A DNA stretch of 64,000 bases. Source: Xylocopilactobacillus apicola. GTDB lineage: Bacteria > Bacillota > Bacilli > Lactobacillales > Lactobacillaceae. Made by a program: the position numbers and the translations under genes. The notes below the pieces were generated by a model that saw nothing but the letters and a program-made list of their open reading frames with translations, was not told where the DNA came from and did no database searches. This document shows, in pieces, positions 34,695 to 42,919 of this stretch; within the stretch, counting starts at the first letter, position 1; each line of letters begins with the position of its first letter. The DNA lies in NCBI RefSeq assembly GCF_033095985.1, contig NZ_AP026802.1:1426001-1490000 (forward strand), written 5' to 3'.

Positions 34695-37184
34695 TTATTT
34701 GAAGTAAGCTGCATCAACCCATTGGTCACCGCCAAGATTGTACATCATCTTGCCTGGTTTATGAGCGACCTTAAAGTATTTCCAGCTTGAACCATCAGGA
34801 ATCTTTTTAGTCCAAGTTTTCGCATCTGGTGAAGTCCAGACGTTAACGCTGTAGCCTGGAGTGAAGTAAACTTTACCAACTCCTGCTTGTTCAGTAATCT
34901 TCCAATCATTTGGATTATCAACGGGAGTCTTGCTTGCATATTCACCTTGAACCCACTGGTTTGTACCCAAACGATACCATGTCTTGCCATCAGCGTAAGT
35001 TGCAACTTGATCATACTTCCAAGCACTGCCATGAGCTAATTTCCGATTAGTACCATCAGCTAGTTGTTCAGCTCCATCAGTTGTGTTGTTGTTCTTCCAC
35101 AAATTAACGCCATAACCAGGTACGTAATTAATGTACACAACACCACTTTCGTTAGTTACTGTTGGAATTTTGGCTGCTTTAATCGTATAAGTTCTCGTAT
35201 GGTGCAAAACAAACGAGTTATCTTTTGGATTAACTACAGTATATTCCACTTTGTAAATACCAGCTTCTGGTTTAAAATCACCTACAGTATTTGTTTTAAC
35301 TGGCTGACCATCCTTAGTGACGCTAACAGAAATCCATTCTTTAGGAACATCATCAGTTATCGGAGTCGAGCTACCCGCATCTGTATAAGTGTACTTAAAA
35401 AGCAACAAACCGTTTAGCGGCACAATCATTGCCGTTTCATTTTCGCTAAGCAATACTTCTTCATTTTGACTTGCACCTTGATAATAAGTAGCCTTTGGCA
35501 CATCAGTTGTCGCACTATTAACCGTCAGATTAATCGTCTTAACCGTCGTCTTCGTTGCATCGTCACCGTTAGCAAATGTGTAAGTTACCTTGTAAGTACC
35601 AACAGTTGTCATCGGAATTGTGCCATCACTATTTAACGCAACCGCTTTGTTACTAGCGTCAACAACTGCTACTTTAACTTTGGTATTGTCAATTTTTTGC
35701 ACTTTACCATCTTTATCGGTATAGGAAGCATCAATTTTGTCAGTCTTCATCGTCGCGTTAAAAGGACTGATTGATTTGTTTTTAACGTTTGACAAAGTAT
35801 AAGTGCCTTCAACAAAGTTATTAACCGTTGGTGCACCGACTGTAACATCTGTCGCAGCAACTGTCACTGTCACTGTTTTAGTTGTAGTCTTAGTTGCATC
35901 ATCAGGGTTAGTGAAGACATAAGTTAGCGTATAAGTTCCGTCAGTAGTTGTTGGCAATGAACCATCAGCATTCATTTTAACATCTGCATTTTTAGCATCT
36001 TTTGCCGTAACTTTGATGTTAGCAACTGCCAAAGTCTGAGTTTTGCCACTCTTATCAACATAAGTTGCCGAAACACCCTTCATCGGATCGATACTCTTAG
36101 TAGTTTTGCTGTTCACATTAAAATCTGCTGGAACCGTCGCAGTAGGTGCAGTCGTGCTCGCTGGTGCATCAACTGGCTTGCCATCACTTGTAACAATCAC
36201 TGGTTGAACGATATAACCCTTTAAAGCTGTGCCAGTTGCTGCCGTTGTTGCTGTTCCGCTAGCATCGACATTGCCAGATCTTAAGAAAACATAATTATTG
36301 TCTGCATAACGAATCGAATTACCGGTATCAATCGACATCTCAATTAATTGATTATACGTAGTGCTCTTAGAACCAGCTTTTAATTCATAAGTTGGCATAT
36401 CAAAAGCTGAAACATATTTAGTAGCTCCTTCTAACCCGTAACGAACACCGTTAGGAATGATCCGACTCTCTGGGAAGGCAGGATTACCAGCACCGTCCAG
36501 AATTTTAGGTGCTAATTGTTTTTCGTCAATATAAGTAGTTGTTTGAGTTCCTGGTTTAACATAAACTGGTGCTAACTTTTGAATTTTCATGTTTGCACGA
36601 TTAAACACTTTAACATTGATACTCTTAACGCCAACCACGTTTCCTGCCGAATTAGTGGTCGTTAAAGTCACCAAGAAACTATCACCATCTGTTAAAGCTC
36701 TTAATTTCTTAGATAGCTCAACTGGTGAACTTGCTCCGCTAAGTTTGTCCCCTTTAAACTGGACAGCTGTTGCATAATCCTCTTTAGCTAAACTCCCAAC
36801 TTTCGCTAACGGATTAGCAAGAAAATTAAAAAGGTGCACATTTAACATATTAGATAAATTTTTATCGCTGTCCCCTGCACCACTAAAAAGTGCATTGTTA
36901 TGGCCCTTACTACTATTGTAAACATTATAGAGTGTAATAGTCCCTTGAGCGTTAAAATTAGCTCCAAAATCATAATCTTCAAGCTTTTGTAACTGATCAA
37001 CTGTGATTTGAGTATTATTACTAAATCCTTCGTCTAATGATTTCTGATAAGCTGGATCGGTTGTTTCAGCTTTAACTACCGTCGTCGGTTGAGCAAAAAC
37101 GCTTACCATACTAGTAGCGAGGGGCGCAACAGTCAAAAGACTTGTCGCACAAATCCCCAAATATTTAATTTTATTTAACGTCAT
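34695..37184 (-). CDS. SLAP-domain surface-layer-type protein, paralog 1
   Basis: 829 residues, secreted. The signal peptide is about 1-40 (KIKYLGICATSLLTVAPLATS, cleavage near KAETT). A unique N-terminal region is followed by three Ig-like repeats of roughly 95 residues (each with a DGT.PTTT/MTT-GTYK.TYTF..PDD/GDD pattern) and two C-terminal SLAP domains (YVPGYGVNLW... and YFTPGYSVNVWTS...WKYFKVA...NLGGDQWVDAAYFK) that bind cell-wall polymers noncovalently. No LPXTG. ATG follows GGAGGAATT. Last of five tandem paralogs; it and paralog 2 lack an insertion of about 60-100 residues before the Ig-like repeats that paralogs 3-5 carry. Confidence 0.9.
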   Translation of the reverse strand: MTLNKIKYLGICATSLLTVAPLATSMVSVFAQPTTVVKAETTDPAYQKSLDEGFSNNTQITVDQLQKLEDYDFGANFNAQGTITLYNVYNSSKGHNNALFSGAGDSDKNLSNMLNVHLFNFLANPLAKVGSLAKEDYATAVQFKGDKLSGASSPVELSKKLRALTDGDSFLVTLTTTNSAGNVVGVKSINVKVFNRANMKIQKLAPVYVKPGTQTTTYIDEKQLAPKILDGAGNPAFPESRIIPNGVRYGLEGATKYVSAFDMPTYELKAGSKSTTYNQLIEMSIDTGNSIRYADNNYVFLRSGNVDASGTATTAATGTALKGYIVQPVIVTSDGKPVDAPASTTAPTATVPADFNVNSKTTKSIDPMKGVSATYVDKSGKTQTLAVANIKVTAKDAKNADVKMNADGSLPTTTDGTYTLTYVFTNPDDATKTTTKTVTVTVAATDVTVGAPTVNNFVEGTYTLSNVKNKSISPFNATMKTDKIDASYTDKDGKVQKIDNTKVKVAVVDASNKAVALNSDGTIPMTTVGTYKVTYTFANGDDATKTTVKTINLTVNSATTDVPKATYYQGASQNEEVLLSENETAMIVPLNGLLLFKYTYTDAGSSTPITDDVPKEWISVSVTKDGQPVKTNTVGDFKPEAGIYKVEYTVVNPKDNSFVLHHTRTYTIKAAKIPTVTNESGVVYINYVPGYGVNLWKNNNTTDGAEQLADGTNRKLAHGSAWKYDQVATYADGKTWYRLGTNQWVQGEYASKTPVDNPNDWKITEQAGVGKVYFTPGYSVNVWTSPDAKTWTKKIPDGSSWKYFKVAHKPGKMMYNLGGDQWVDAAYFK

Positions 37185-37312
37185 ATTTTATAATTCCTCC
37201 ACAAATTAAATTTGTTTTTAATCGTCAACCATTTCATTGTAACCTTTTTTAAAGATTTTTCATACTATAAATTAAAAATATTTTTCTATCAATTACTTAC
37301 AATTAGTAACCT

Positions 37313-39772
37313 TTATTTGAAATATTGCCCATCAACCCACTGATTACCACCAAGATTGTACATCACTTTGCCATCTTTTTTTGCAATTTTAAAATACTTC
37401 CACGTTGTTCCGTGTGCTAACTTCCTACTAGAGGAGCCTTGATCTGGTGAATCCCAAAGATTCACCCCGTAGCCTGGAACATAATTAATAGTCCCGACAC
37501 CACTCACATCAGTGATAACCCAATTAGAATTAATAAGCGGACTCAAACTTACATATTGCCCTTGGATCCACTGATTATCCCCCAAACGGTACCAAATTTC
37601 ACCATTAGGGTAAACTACTTTCTGATCATATTTCCAAGCAGTTCCTGTCAACAAAGTTCGCTGACTGCCATCAGGCAAGGTTTCTTTCCCGTGATTAATA
37701 TCACTGGATTTCCAAATACTTACCCCATAGCCCCATTTATAATTAATGTAAGCAACACCTGTTTCAGAAATTACTTTTGGTTGACTCGGATCGTCTTTAG
37801 AAAATATAAAACTACGACTGTAATTCAAAATTTTATCATTATTTATGGGATTAATTACGGTAATTTCGACAAGGTATTCCCCAATTTCGTCCTTAAACTT
37901 GCCTTCAGAATTCAAAGGAACCTCTTTCCGATCTTTACCTTTTGTAACTTTTACCTTGATATAATTTCTAGAGACTGTCTCAATATTAGGATTCTCATCA
38001 AGATCGGGATCAATGTAATTAAAAATAAAACTTAATCCTTCAAGCGGGTCAATATAAGATCCTTTGCTTAAACGTTCTTCATAACTCTCAAAGCCTTGTG
38101 CGTAAATCGGATTCATCGTTCCAACAGTCGCACTGTTCACTTTTAAGGTTATTGTTTTTGTCGTTGTCTTGGTCGGATCATCGCCGTTAACAAATGTATA
38201 ATTCACTTGGTAAGTACCGGGTTCAGTTAACGGGATTGTCCCATTTGAATTTAGCGCAACGGCCTTGTTATTGGAATCCGTCACATTAACCTTGACATTA
38301 CTATTATCAATTGGCATGACTTTTCCACTTTTATCTACGTATGAAGCCGATATTTTATCAGTATTTAGCGCTTGATCGAACGGACTAATAGATTTAAGTG
38401 AAACATTTGATAGCTTAAAAGTTCCCTCAACAAAATTATCAACTTTTGGAGAATCAAATTTACCATCAATCACTGTCAGTTTAACTTTTTTCGATACTTT
38501 TTTATTTGAATCATCTGGATTTACAAACAAATAGTTGACAGTATAATCTCCAGCTACAGCCGAAATTTTCCCATTAGCATTCAAAGCGACTTCCTTATTA
38601 TTGGCATCAACGACTGACACTTGAATATTACCATTAGGAAAAACTTGATTTTCACCATTTTTGTCATAGTAAGTTGCTGTGATCCCGTTTAACGGATCAA
38701 TTTCTTTAGTCGAAGTAGTTGATACATTAAGAGCACTCGGAAATCTAATGACATCTGGAACTGTCGCCTTCGATTGAGTCGAAGTGGTAACAATCACTGG
38801 TTGAGCAATATATGCAATCTTGGTGCCTTCACTTGGACCATCTGGATCAACATCACCACTACCATCGTTCTTTAAGAAAACAAAATTACTGTTCGCAAAA
38901 TGATCAGATACTCCTTCTGTAAAAGATACTGGAATCAATTGGGTATAAGTTGATTCGGCTTCTCCTGGTTTCAACTCGTAAGTAGTCATTTTTTCAGGAG
39001 TATCATAATGACTATCCCCGACATTTCCGTAGTACAAACCCTCAGTGATTATTTGGTTTCTTGCAAATGCCCGACTACCATTAGAATCCGCAATCCTGTT
39101 AGATTGATCCTGTGCATCAACAGTTTTTACCGTCTTTGTGCCAGGAGTAACAAAAATTGGCGCTACTTTTCTAAATGAAATCTTAGAACGGTCGAGAGAT
39201 TTAACATTAATATCCCTGGATGCAATTTCCTCCCCTGTCCTTGTCGTAATTGTAAGATTAACAAAAAAGCTATCGCCATCTTTTAATTGCTTGAGTTTGC
39301 TTACTAAATCTGCAGAGCTAGTAGCACCAGCAACTTTATCACCTTTTAGCTTAATTGTCATATTTGTTTCAGGCATCGCTAAAATTTCGACGCCTGCATT
39401 GGGATTAGCAAGAATTTTCAAAAGACCATCACGTAAACTAGGTCTTAACGCATCCGGAAGTGATACCTTATCATCAAAAAGATAATTGTCAGTTCCGTCA
39501 TGTAAATCAACAACTTTATAATTAATGTCCCCGTTTGGTAAAAAATTTCCTCTAATTGCATTACTAGCCAACTTTTGAATTTGTTCAAGCGAAATCTGGA
39601 CATGTTCGTTAAACCCATTATTCAATGCATATTGAAAATTATTCAACTCTTCATCAGCCTTAACAACATTAATCGAGTGTGCAGTTAGAGCTGCTGTATT
39701 ACTAACTACTGGTGTAGCGATTAATAAAACTGCGCCGCAAGCCCCTAAATATTTGATTTTCTTTAAGTTCAT
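37313..39772 (-). CDS. SLAP-domain surface-layer-type protein, paralog 2
   Basis: 819 residues. Signal peptide KIKYLGACGAVLLIATPVVS, N-terminal region with repeated LSSG/LKQLKDGDSFFVNLTI features, three Ig-like modules and two C-terminal SLAP domains ending NLGGNQWVDGQYFK. Compared with the other four it is the most divergent: the third Ig-like module is more charged (DPDLDENPNIETVSRNYIK) and its codon choice is less even, suggesting lower expression (impression, not computed). No strong terminator was seen in the 128 bp downstream, so it may be co-transcribed with paralog 1. Confidence 0.9.
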   Translation of the reverse strand: MNLKKIKYLGACGAVLLIATPVVSNTAALTAHSINVVKADEELNNFQYALNNGFNEHVQISLEQIQKLASNAIRGNFLPNGDINYKVVDLHDGTDNYLFDDKVSLPDALRPSLRDGLLKILANPNAGVEILAMPETNMTIKLKGDKVAGATSSADLVSKLKQLKDGDSFFVNLTITTRTGEEIASRDINVKSLDRSKISFRKVAPIFVTPGTKTVKTVDAQDQSNRIADSNGSRAFARNQIITEGLYYGNVGDSHYDTPEKMTTYELKPGEAESTYTQLIPVSFTEGVSDHFANSNFVFLKNDGSGDVDPDGPSEGTKIAYIAQPVIVTTSTQSKATVPDVIRFPSALNVSTTSTKEIDPLNGITATYYDKNGENQVFPNGNIQVSVVDANNKEVALNANGKISAVAGDYTVNYLFVNPDDSNKKVSKKVKLTVIDGKFDSPKVDNFVEGTFKLSNVSLKSISPFDQALNTDKISASYVDKSGKVMPIDNSNVKVNVTDSNNKAVALNSNGTIPLTEPGTYQVNYTFVNGDDPTKTTTKTITLKVNSATVGTMNPIYAQGFESYEERLSKGSYIDPLEGLSFIFNYIDPDLDENPNIETVSRNYIKVKVTKGKDRKEVPLNSEGKFKDEIGEYLVEITVINPINNDKILNYSRSFIFSKDDPSQPKVISETGVAYINYKWGYGVSIWKSSDINHGKETLPDGSQRTLLTGTAWKYDQKVVYPNGEIWYRLGDNQWIQGQYVSLSPLINSNWVITDVSGVGTINYVPGYGVNLWDSPDQGSSSRKLAHGTTWKYFKIAKKDGKVMYNLGGNQWVDGQYFK

Positions 39773-39839
39773 TAGTTATTCCTCCAGTTTATTAACTACA
39801 TTATAAGCGTAATCTTCTCAATTTAGTACCTTATTTAAC

Positions 39840-39869
39840 CAAAAAAAATAGCCTCCAAATGGAGACTAT
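39840..39869 (-). terminator. Terminator of SLAP paralog 3
   Basis: ATAGCCTCC (39848-39856) paired with GGAGACTAT (39861-39869), followed on the minus strand by eight T. Confidence 0.88.
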
Positions 39870-39882
39870 CTAAAATCATTGA

Positions 39883-42744
39883 TTATTTAAAGTAAGTGCC
39901 GTCAACCCATTGGTTACCACCAAGGTTATACATTGTTACACCATCTTTTCTAGCAATCTTGAAGTACTTCCATGCAGTACCATGGTCAAGTTTTCTAGTC
40001 CAAGTTGTTTGGTCTGGAGAAGTCCAAAGGTTTACACCGTAACCAGGAACATAGTTAATAGTACCAACACCTTCGATATCAGTGATTGACCAAGAGCTAG
40101 GAGCAACTACAGCTGTCTTACTTGCGTATTCGCCTTGGATCCATTGGTTCTTACCAACACGATACCAAGTTGAACCATCAGCGTAAGTTGCAACTTGATC
40201 ATACTTCCATGCAGTACCATGTTGTAATTTTCGAAGAGAGCCATCAGCAAGTGCTTCTGCACCATCTTTAGTATTGCTGCTCTTCCAAACATTTACACCG
40301 TAGCCAGGAACATAATTAACGTAAACTATTCCATTTTCAGGAGTAATTGTTGGTCCAACAGGTGCTGGAGTTGGAGCATTAACAGTAAATGTTCTAGTAT
40401 AGTTCAAGACGGTTGCATTATCTTTTGGATTGATAACTGAATAGTTAACTTTGTAAGTTCCAACTTCTGTTGCGAATTTACCAGCTGAATCTAATGAAAC
40501 AGCTTTGCCATCTTTAGTAACACTAACTGAAATTAAATCTTTAGATACATCAGCTGTTGTTGGAGATGAACTTCCGGCATCAGTGTATGTGTAACTGAAT
40601 GTTACTGAACCGTCTGTTGGGTTAATGCTAGGAGTGTCTTTAGTTGTAGTTGTAACATCTTGAGTTGCACCTTGATGATAAACAGCTACTGGCATTCCAG
40701 TTGTTGCAGCATTAACATTAAGAGTTACAGTTTTAGCCGTAGTTTTAGCAGCATCGTCACCGTTCGCAAATGTGTAAGTTACTTTGTAAGTACCTACAGT
40801 TGTCATTGGGATTGTGCCGTCGCTATTTAAAGCAACTGCTTTGTTAGCTGAATCTGCAACTGTAACTTTGACTTTGTCGTTAGCAATTGCTGTCTTCTTA
40901 CCGTCTAAACCAACGTATGAAGCATCAATCTTATCAGTCTTCAAAAGAGCATCAAATGGATTGATTGACTTGCGGTTAACGTTAGACAATGTGTAAGTAC
41001 CTTCAACAAAACCATTAACTGTTGGAGCAACTAAGTTAGTATCAGTAACAGTAAGGTTCAATGTCTTAGTTACAGTCTTAGATGTGTCGTCTGGGTTAGA
41101 GAATACATAAGTAATCTTGTAAGTTCCGTTAGTTGTTGTAGGAACTGTACCATCAGAATTCAACGCAACATCTTTGTTAGCTGAGTCAGTAACAGTAATC
41201 TTGATGTTATCTTTTGTTAAATCTTTAGTCTTACCGTCGCTGCCAACGTAAGTAGCTTTAACACCACTCAATGGGTCAATGCTCTTAGTTGTCTTGCTCG
41301 TAGCATTAAGATCAGCTGTTGGGAAAGTTGTAACTGTTGGAGCTGTTAACGGAGTTGGAATATCAGTTACAGTAACAGGAATCTTAACTGTACTTGTAGT
41401 TCCATTATCAGAATTTGTTATACTTGCCAATACATAAGAAGTAGCTGCTGTTGATTTAATATCAGGCATCGTATACTTGATAGACTCGGTAATTGCACCT
41501 ACACCAGCATCGTTAGTACTAACACTCTTGTATGCTTTAAGATTGCCATTGAAATCCGCACCTTTTACAAAAGTTTCAACTGCATCGAATGTTGTTTGAT
41601 CGTTGTACTTATAAGTCAATTTTTCTTTATCTGTAGAATTCACAGTAAGAACATCACCGTTCTTATAAGTAGGATTTGAACTACCACTAAACAGATACTT
41701 GAATACTGGATAGTCCTTACTTGCAACAGTACCAACTGTTACCTGACGTTTAACGTAAGCAACCTCTCCTGCTCCGGCAGCAGGAACGGTAGCAGTTATT
41801 TTATTAGCGCTGTCTAAGAATACAAAACTGCTTGCATCATAAGTATCAGCAACTGTTCTTGTATATTCAATTGGGATCAATTGAGTATAAACTGCACCAG
41901 TTACTCCGCTAGCTAATTCATATTTTGAAGTTGCAGTACTTGCAGTAAATGCACCAGTAGTATCTACCGCATAGTAGAAAGGATGACCGGCTGCAACAAA
42001 ACTACTGATATCACTTGCTTTGAAGGCTTGTTCCCCACGTGAGTTTTTAATAGCTTTTGCTACATCAGTTGCATTTTCAGTCGAAAGATTAGTTGTAGAT
42101 GTAGTAGCAGTAATTCCAGCAACTGGTGCTAAACCAATTTTAGCTGGTTTAGGACTAACTGTAACATTAATTGTCTTTGTTCCGATTACATCACCACTTG
42201 CATTTGTAGTTGATAACGCAATAGAGAATTTATCATTATCTGTCAAAGTCTGAAGCTGACGAACTTGATCACTTGCACTAGTTGGAGTACTCAACTTAGG
42301 ACCTGTAATAGTCATTTTCGTTTTAACATTAGCTTTTGCCAAGAATCCAACTTTAGAATTTGTAGAAACAAAAAGTTTCAGAAAACTGTCCTGCAAATTT
42401 GTATAAAGATCAGCATCAGCTGCTGGACTACTACTAGTATTATCAAAAAGAACTTTTGTATTAGTAGCAATAGGGCCAACATTATCATAAACAAATGATC
42501 CTTGACTTATTTCACCCTTGATCGCAGTAGAAGCTAAATCAGCTAGTTGACTAGCAGTCACATTAATTGTCGAACCAAATCCATTAGTTAATGAATTTTG
42601 ATAATCTGTATCGATAGCATCCGCCTTGACAACATCACTCGTAATTGGCTGAGACGCAATAGTTACTGCGCTTGTTGCAATTGGAGTTATCGTTAATAAT
42701 GCCGTTGCACACAACCCAAAATATTTTACTTTATTTAAACTCAT
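39883..42744 (-). CDS. SLAP-domain surface-layer-type protein, paralog 3
   Basis: 953 residues. Signal peptide KVKYFGLCATALLTITPIATS; N-terminal domain (about 45-330); an inserted module with YPVFKYLFSGSSNPTYKNGD and a YNDQTTFDAVETF segment; three Ig-like modules; two SLAP domains ending in NLGGNQWVDGTYFK. Its codons are strikingly uniform (GTT, GCA, ACT, CCA types), and it has a recognisable promoter, a short leader and a strong terminator, which suggests the most highly expressed member, perhaps the main S-layer protein (inference). ATG follows TTGGAGGATAATTAATAG. Confidence 0.91.
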   Translation of the reverse strand: MSLNKVKYFGLCATALLTITPIATSAVTIASQPITSDVVKADAIDTDYQNSLTNGFGSTINVTASQLADLASTAIKGEISQGSFVYDNVGPIATNTKVLFDNTSSSPAADADLYTNLQDSFLKLFVSTNSKVGFLAKANVKTKMTITGPKLSTPTSASDQVRQLQTLTDNDKFSIALSTTNASGDVIGTKTINVTVSPKPAKIGLAPVAGITATTSTTNLSTENATDVAKAIKNSRGEQAFKASDISSFVAAGHPFYYAVDTTGAFTASTATSKYELASGVTGAVYTQLIPIEYTRTVADTYDASSFVFLDSANKITATVPAAGAGEVAYVKRQVTVGTVASKDYPVFKYLFSGSSNPTYKNGDVLTVNSTDKEKLTYKYNDQTTFDAVETFVKGADFNGNLKAYKSVSTNDAGVGAITESIKYTMPDIKSTAATSYVLASITNSDNGTTSTVKIPVTVTDIPTPLTAPTVTTFPTADLNATSKTTKSIDPLSGVKATYVGSDGKTKDLTKDNIKITVTDSANKDVALNSDGTVPTTTNGTYKITYVFSNPDDTSKTVTKTLNLTVTDTNLVAPTVNGFVEGTYTLSNVNRKSINPFDALLKTDKIDASYVGLDGKKTAIANDKVKVTVADSANKAVALNSDGTIPMTTVGTYKVTYTFANGDDAAKTTAKTVTLNVNAATTGMPVAVYHQGATQDVTTTTKDTPSINPTDGSVTFSYTYTDAGSSSPTTADVSKDLISVSVTKDGKAVSLDSAGKFATEVGTYKVNYSVINPKDNATVLNYTRTFTVNAPTPAPVGPTITPENGIVYVNYVPGYGVNVWKSSNTKDGAEALADGSLRKLQHGTAWKYDQVATYADGSTWYRVGKNQWIQGEYASKTAVVAPSSWSITDIEGVGTINYVPGYGVNLWTSPDQTTWTRKLDHGTAWKYFKIARKDGVTMYNLGGNQWVDGTYFK

Positions 42745-42792
42745 CTATTAATTATCCTCCAAGTTTTTTAATTTTTTAATTTCCATGGTTCC

Positions 42793-42820
42793 ATTATACA
42801 TATTTTCATTTGCCGTGCAC
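42793..42820 (-). promoter_or_regulatory. Promoter of SLAP paralog 3
   Basis: On the minus strand GTGCAC (42815-42820), 16 nt, TATAAT (42793-42798); start near 42786, leader about 42 nt. The perfect -10 fits strong expression; the -35 is imperfect. Confidence 0.6.
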
Positions 42821-42879
42821 GCCCCGTGACAAAATTGCACATAAACTTCACAATTCTTTAACAATTGGGGCGGGAATGT

Positions 42880-42908
42880 AAAAAAAGCAATCCTCCTTAG
42901 AAGACTGC
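42880..42908 (-). terminator. Terminator of SLAP paralog 4
   Basis: On the minus strand GCAGTCTTC / GGAGGATTGC with one G-T pair and a bulge, then seven T. Confidence 0.75.
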
Positions 42909-42919
42909 CCGAAAGCTCA

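Noticed and set aside
37556-38035. 159-codon plus-strand frame opposite SLAP paralog 2
   Set aside because: No start signal; antisense to a well-supported gene.
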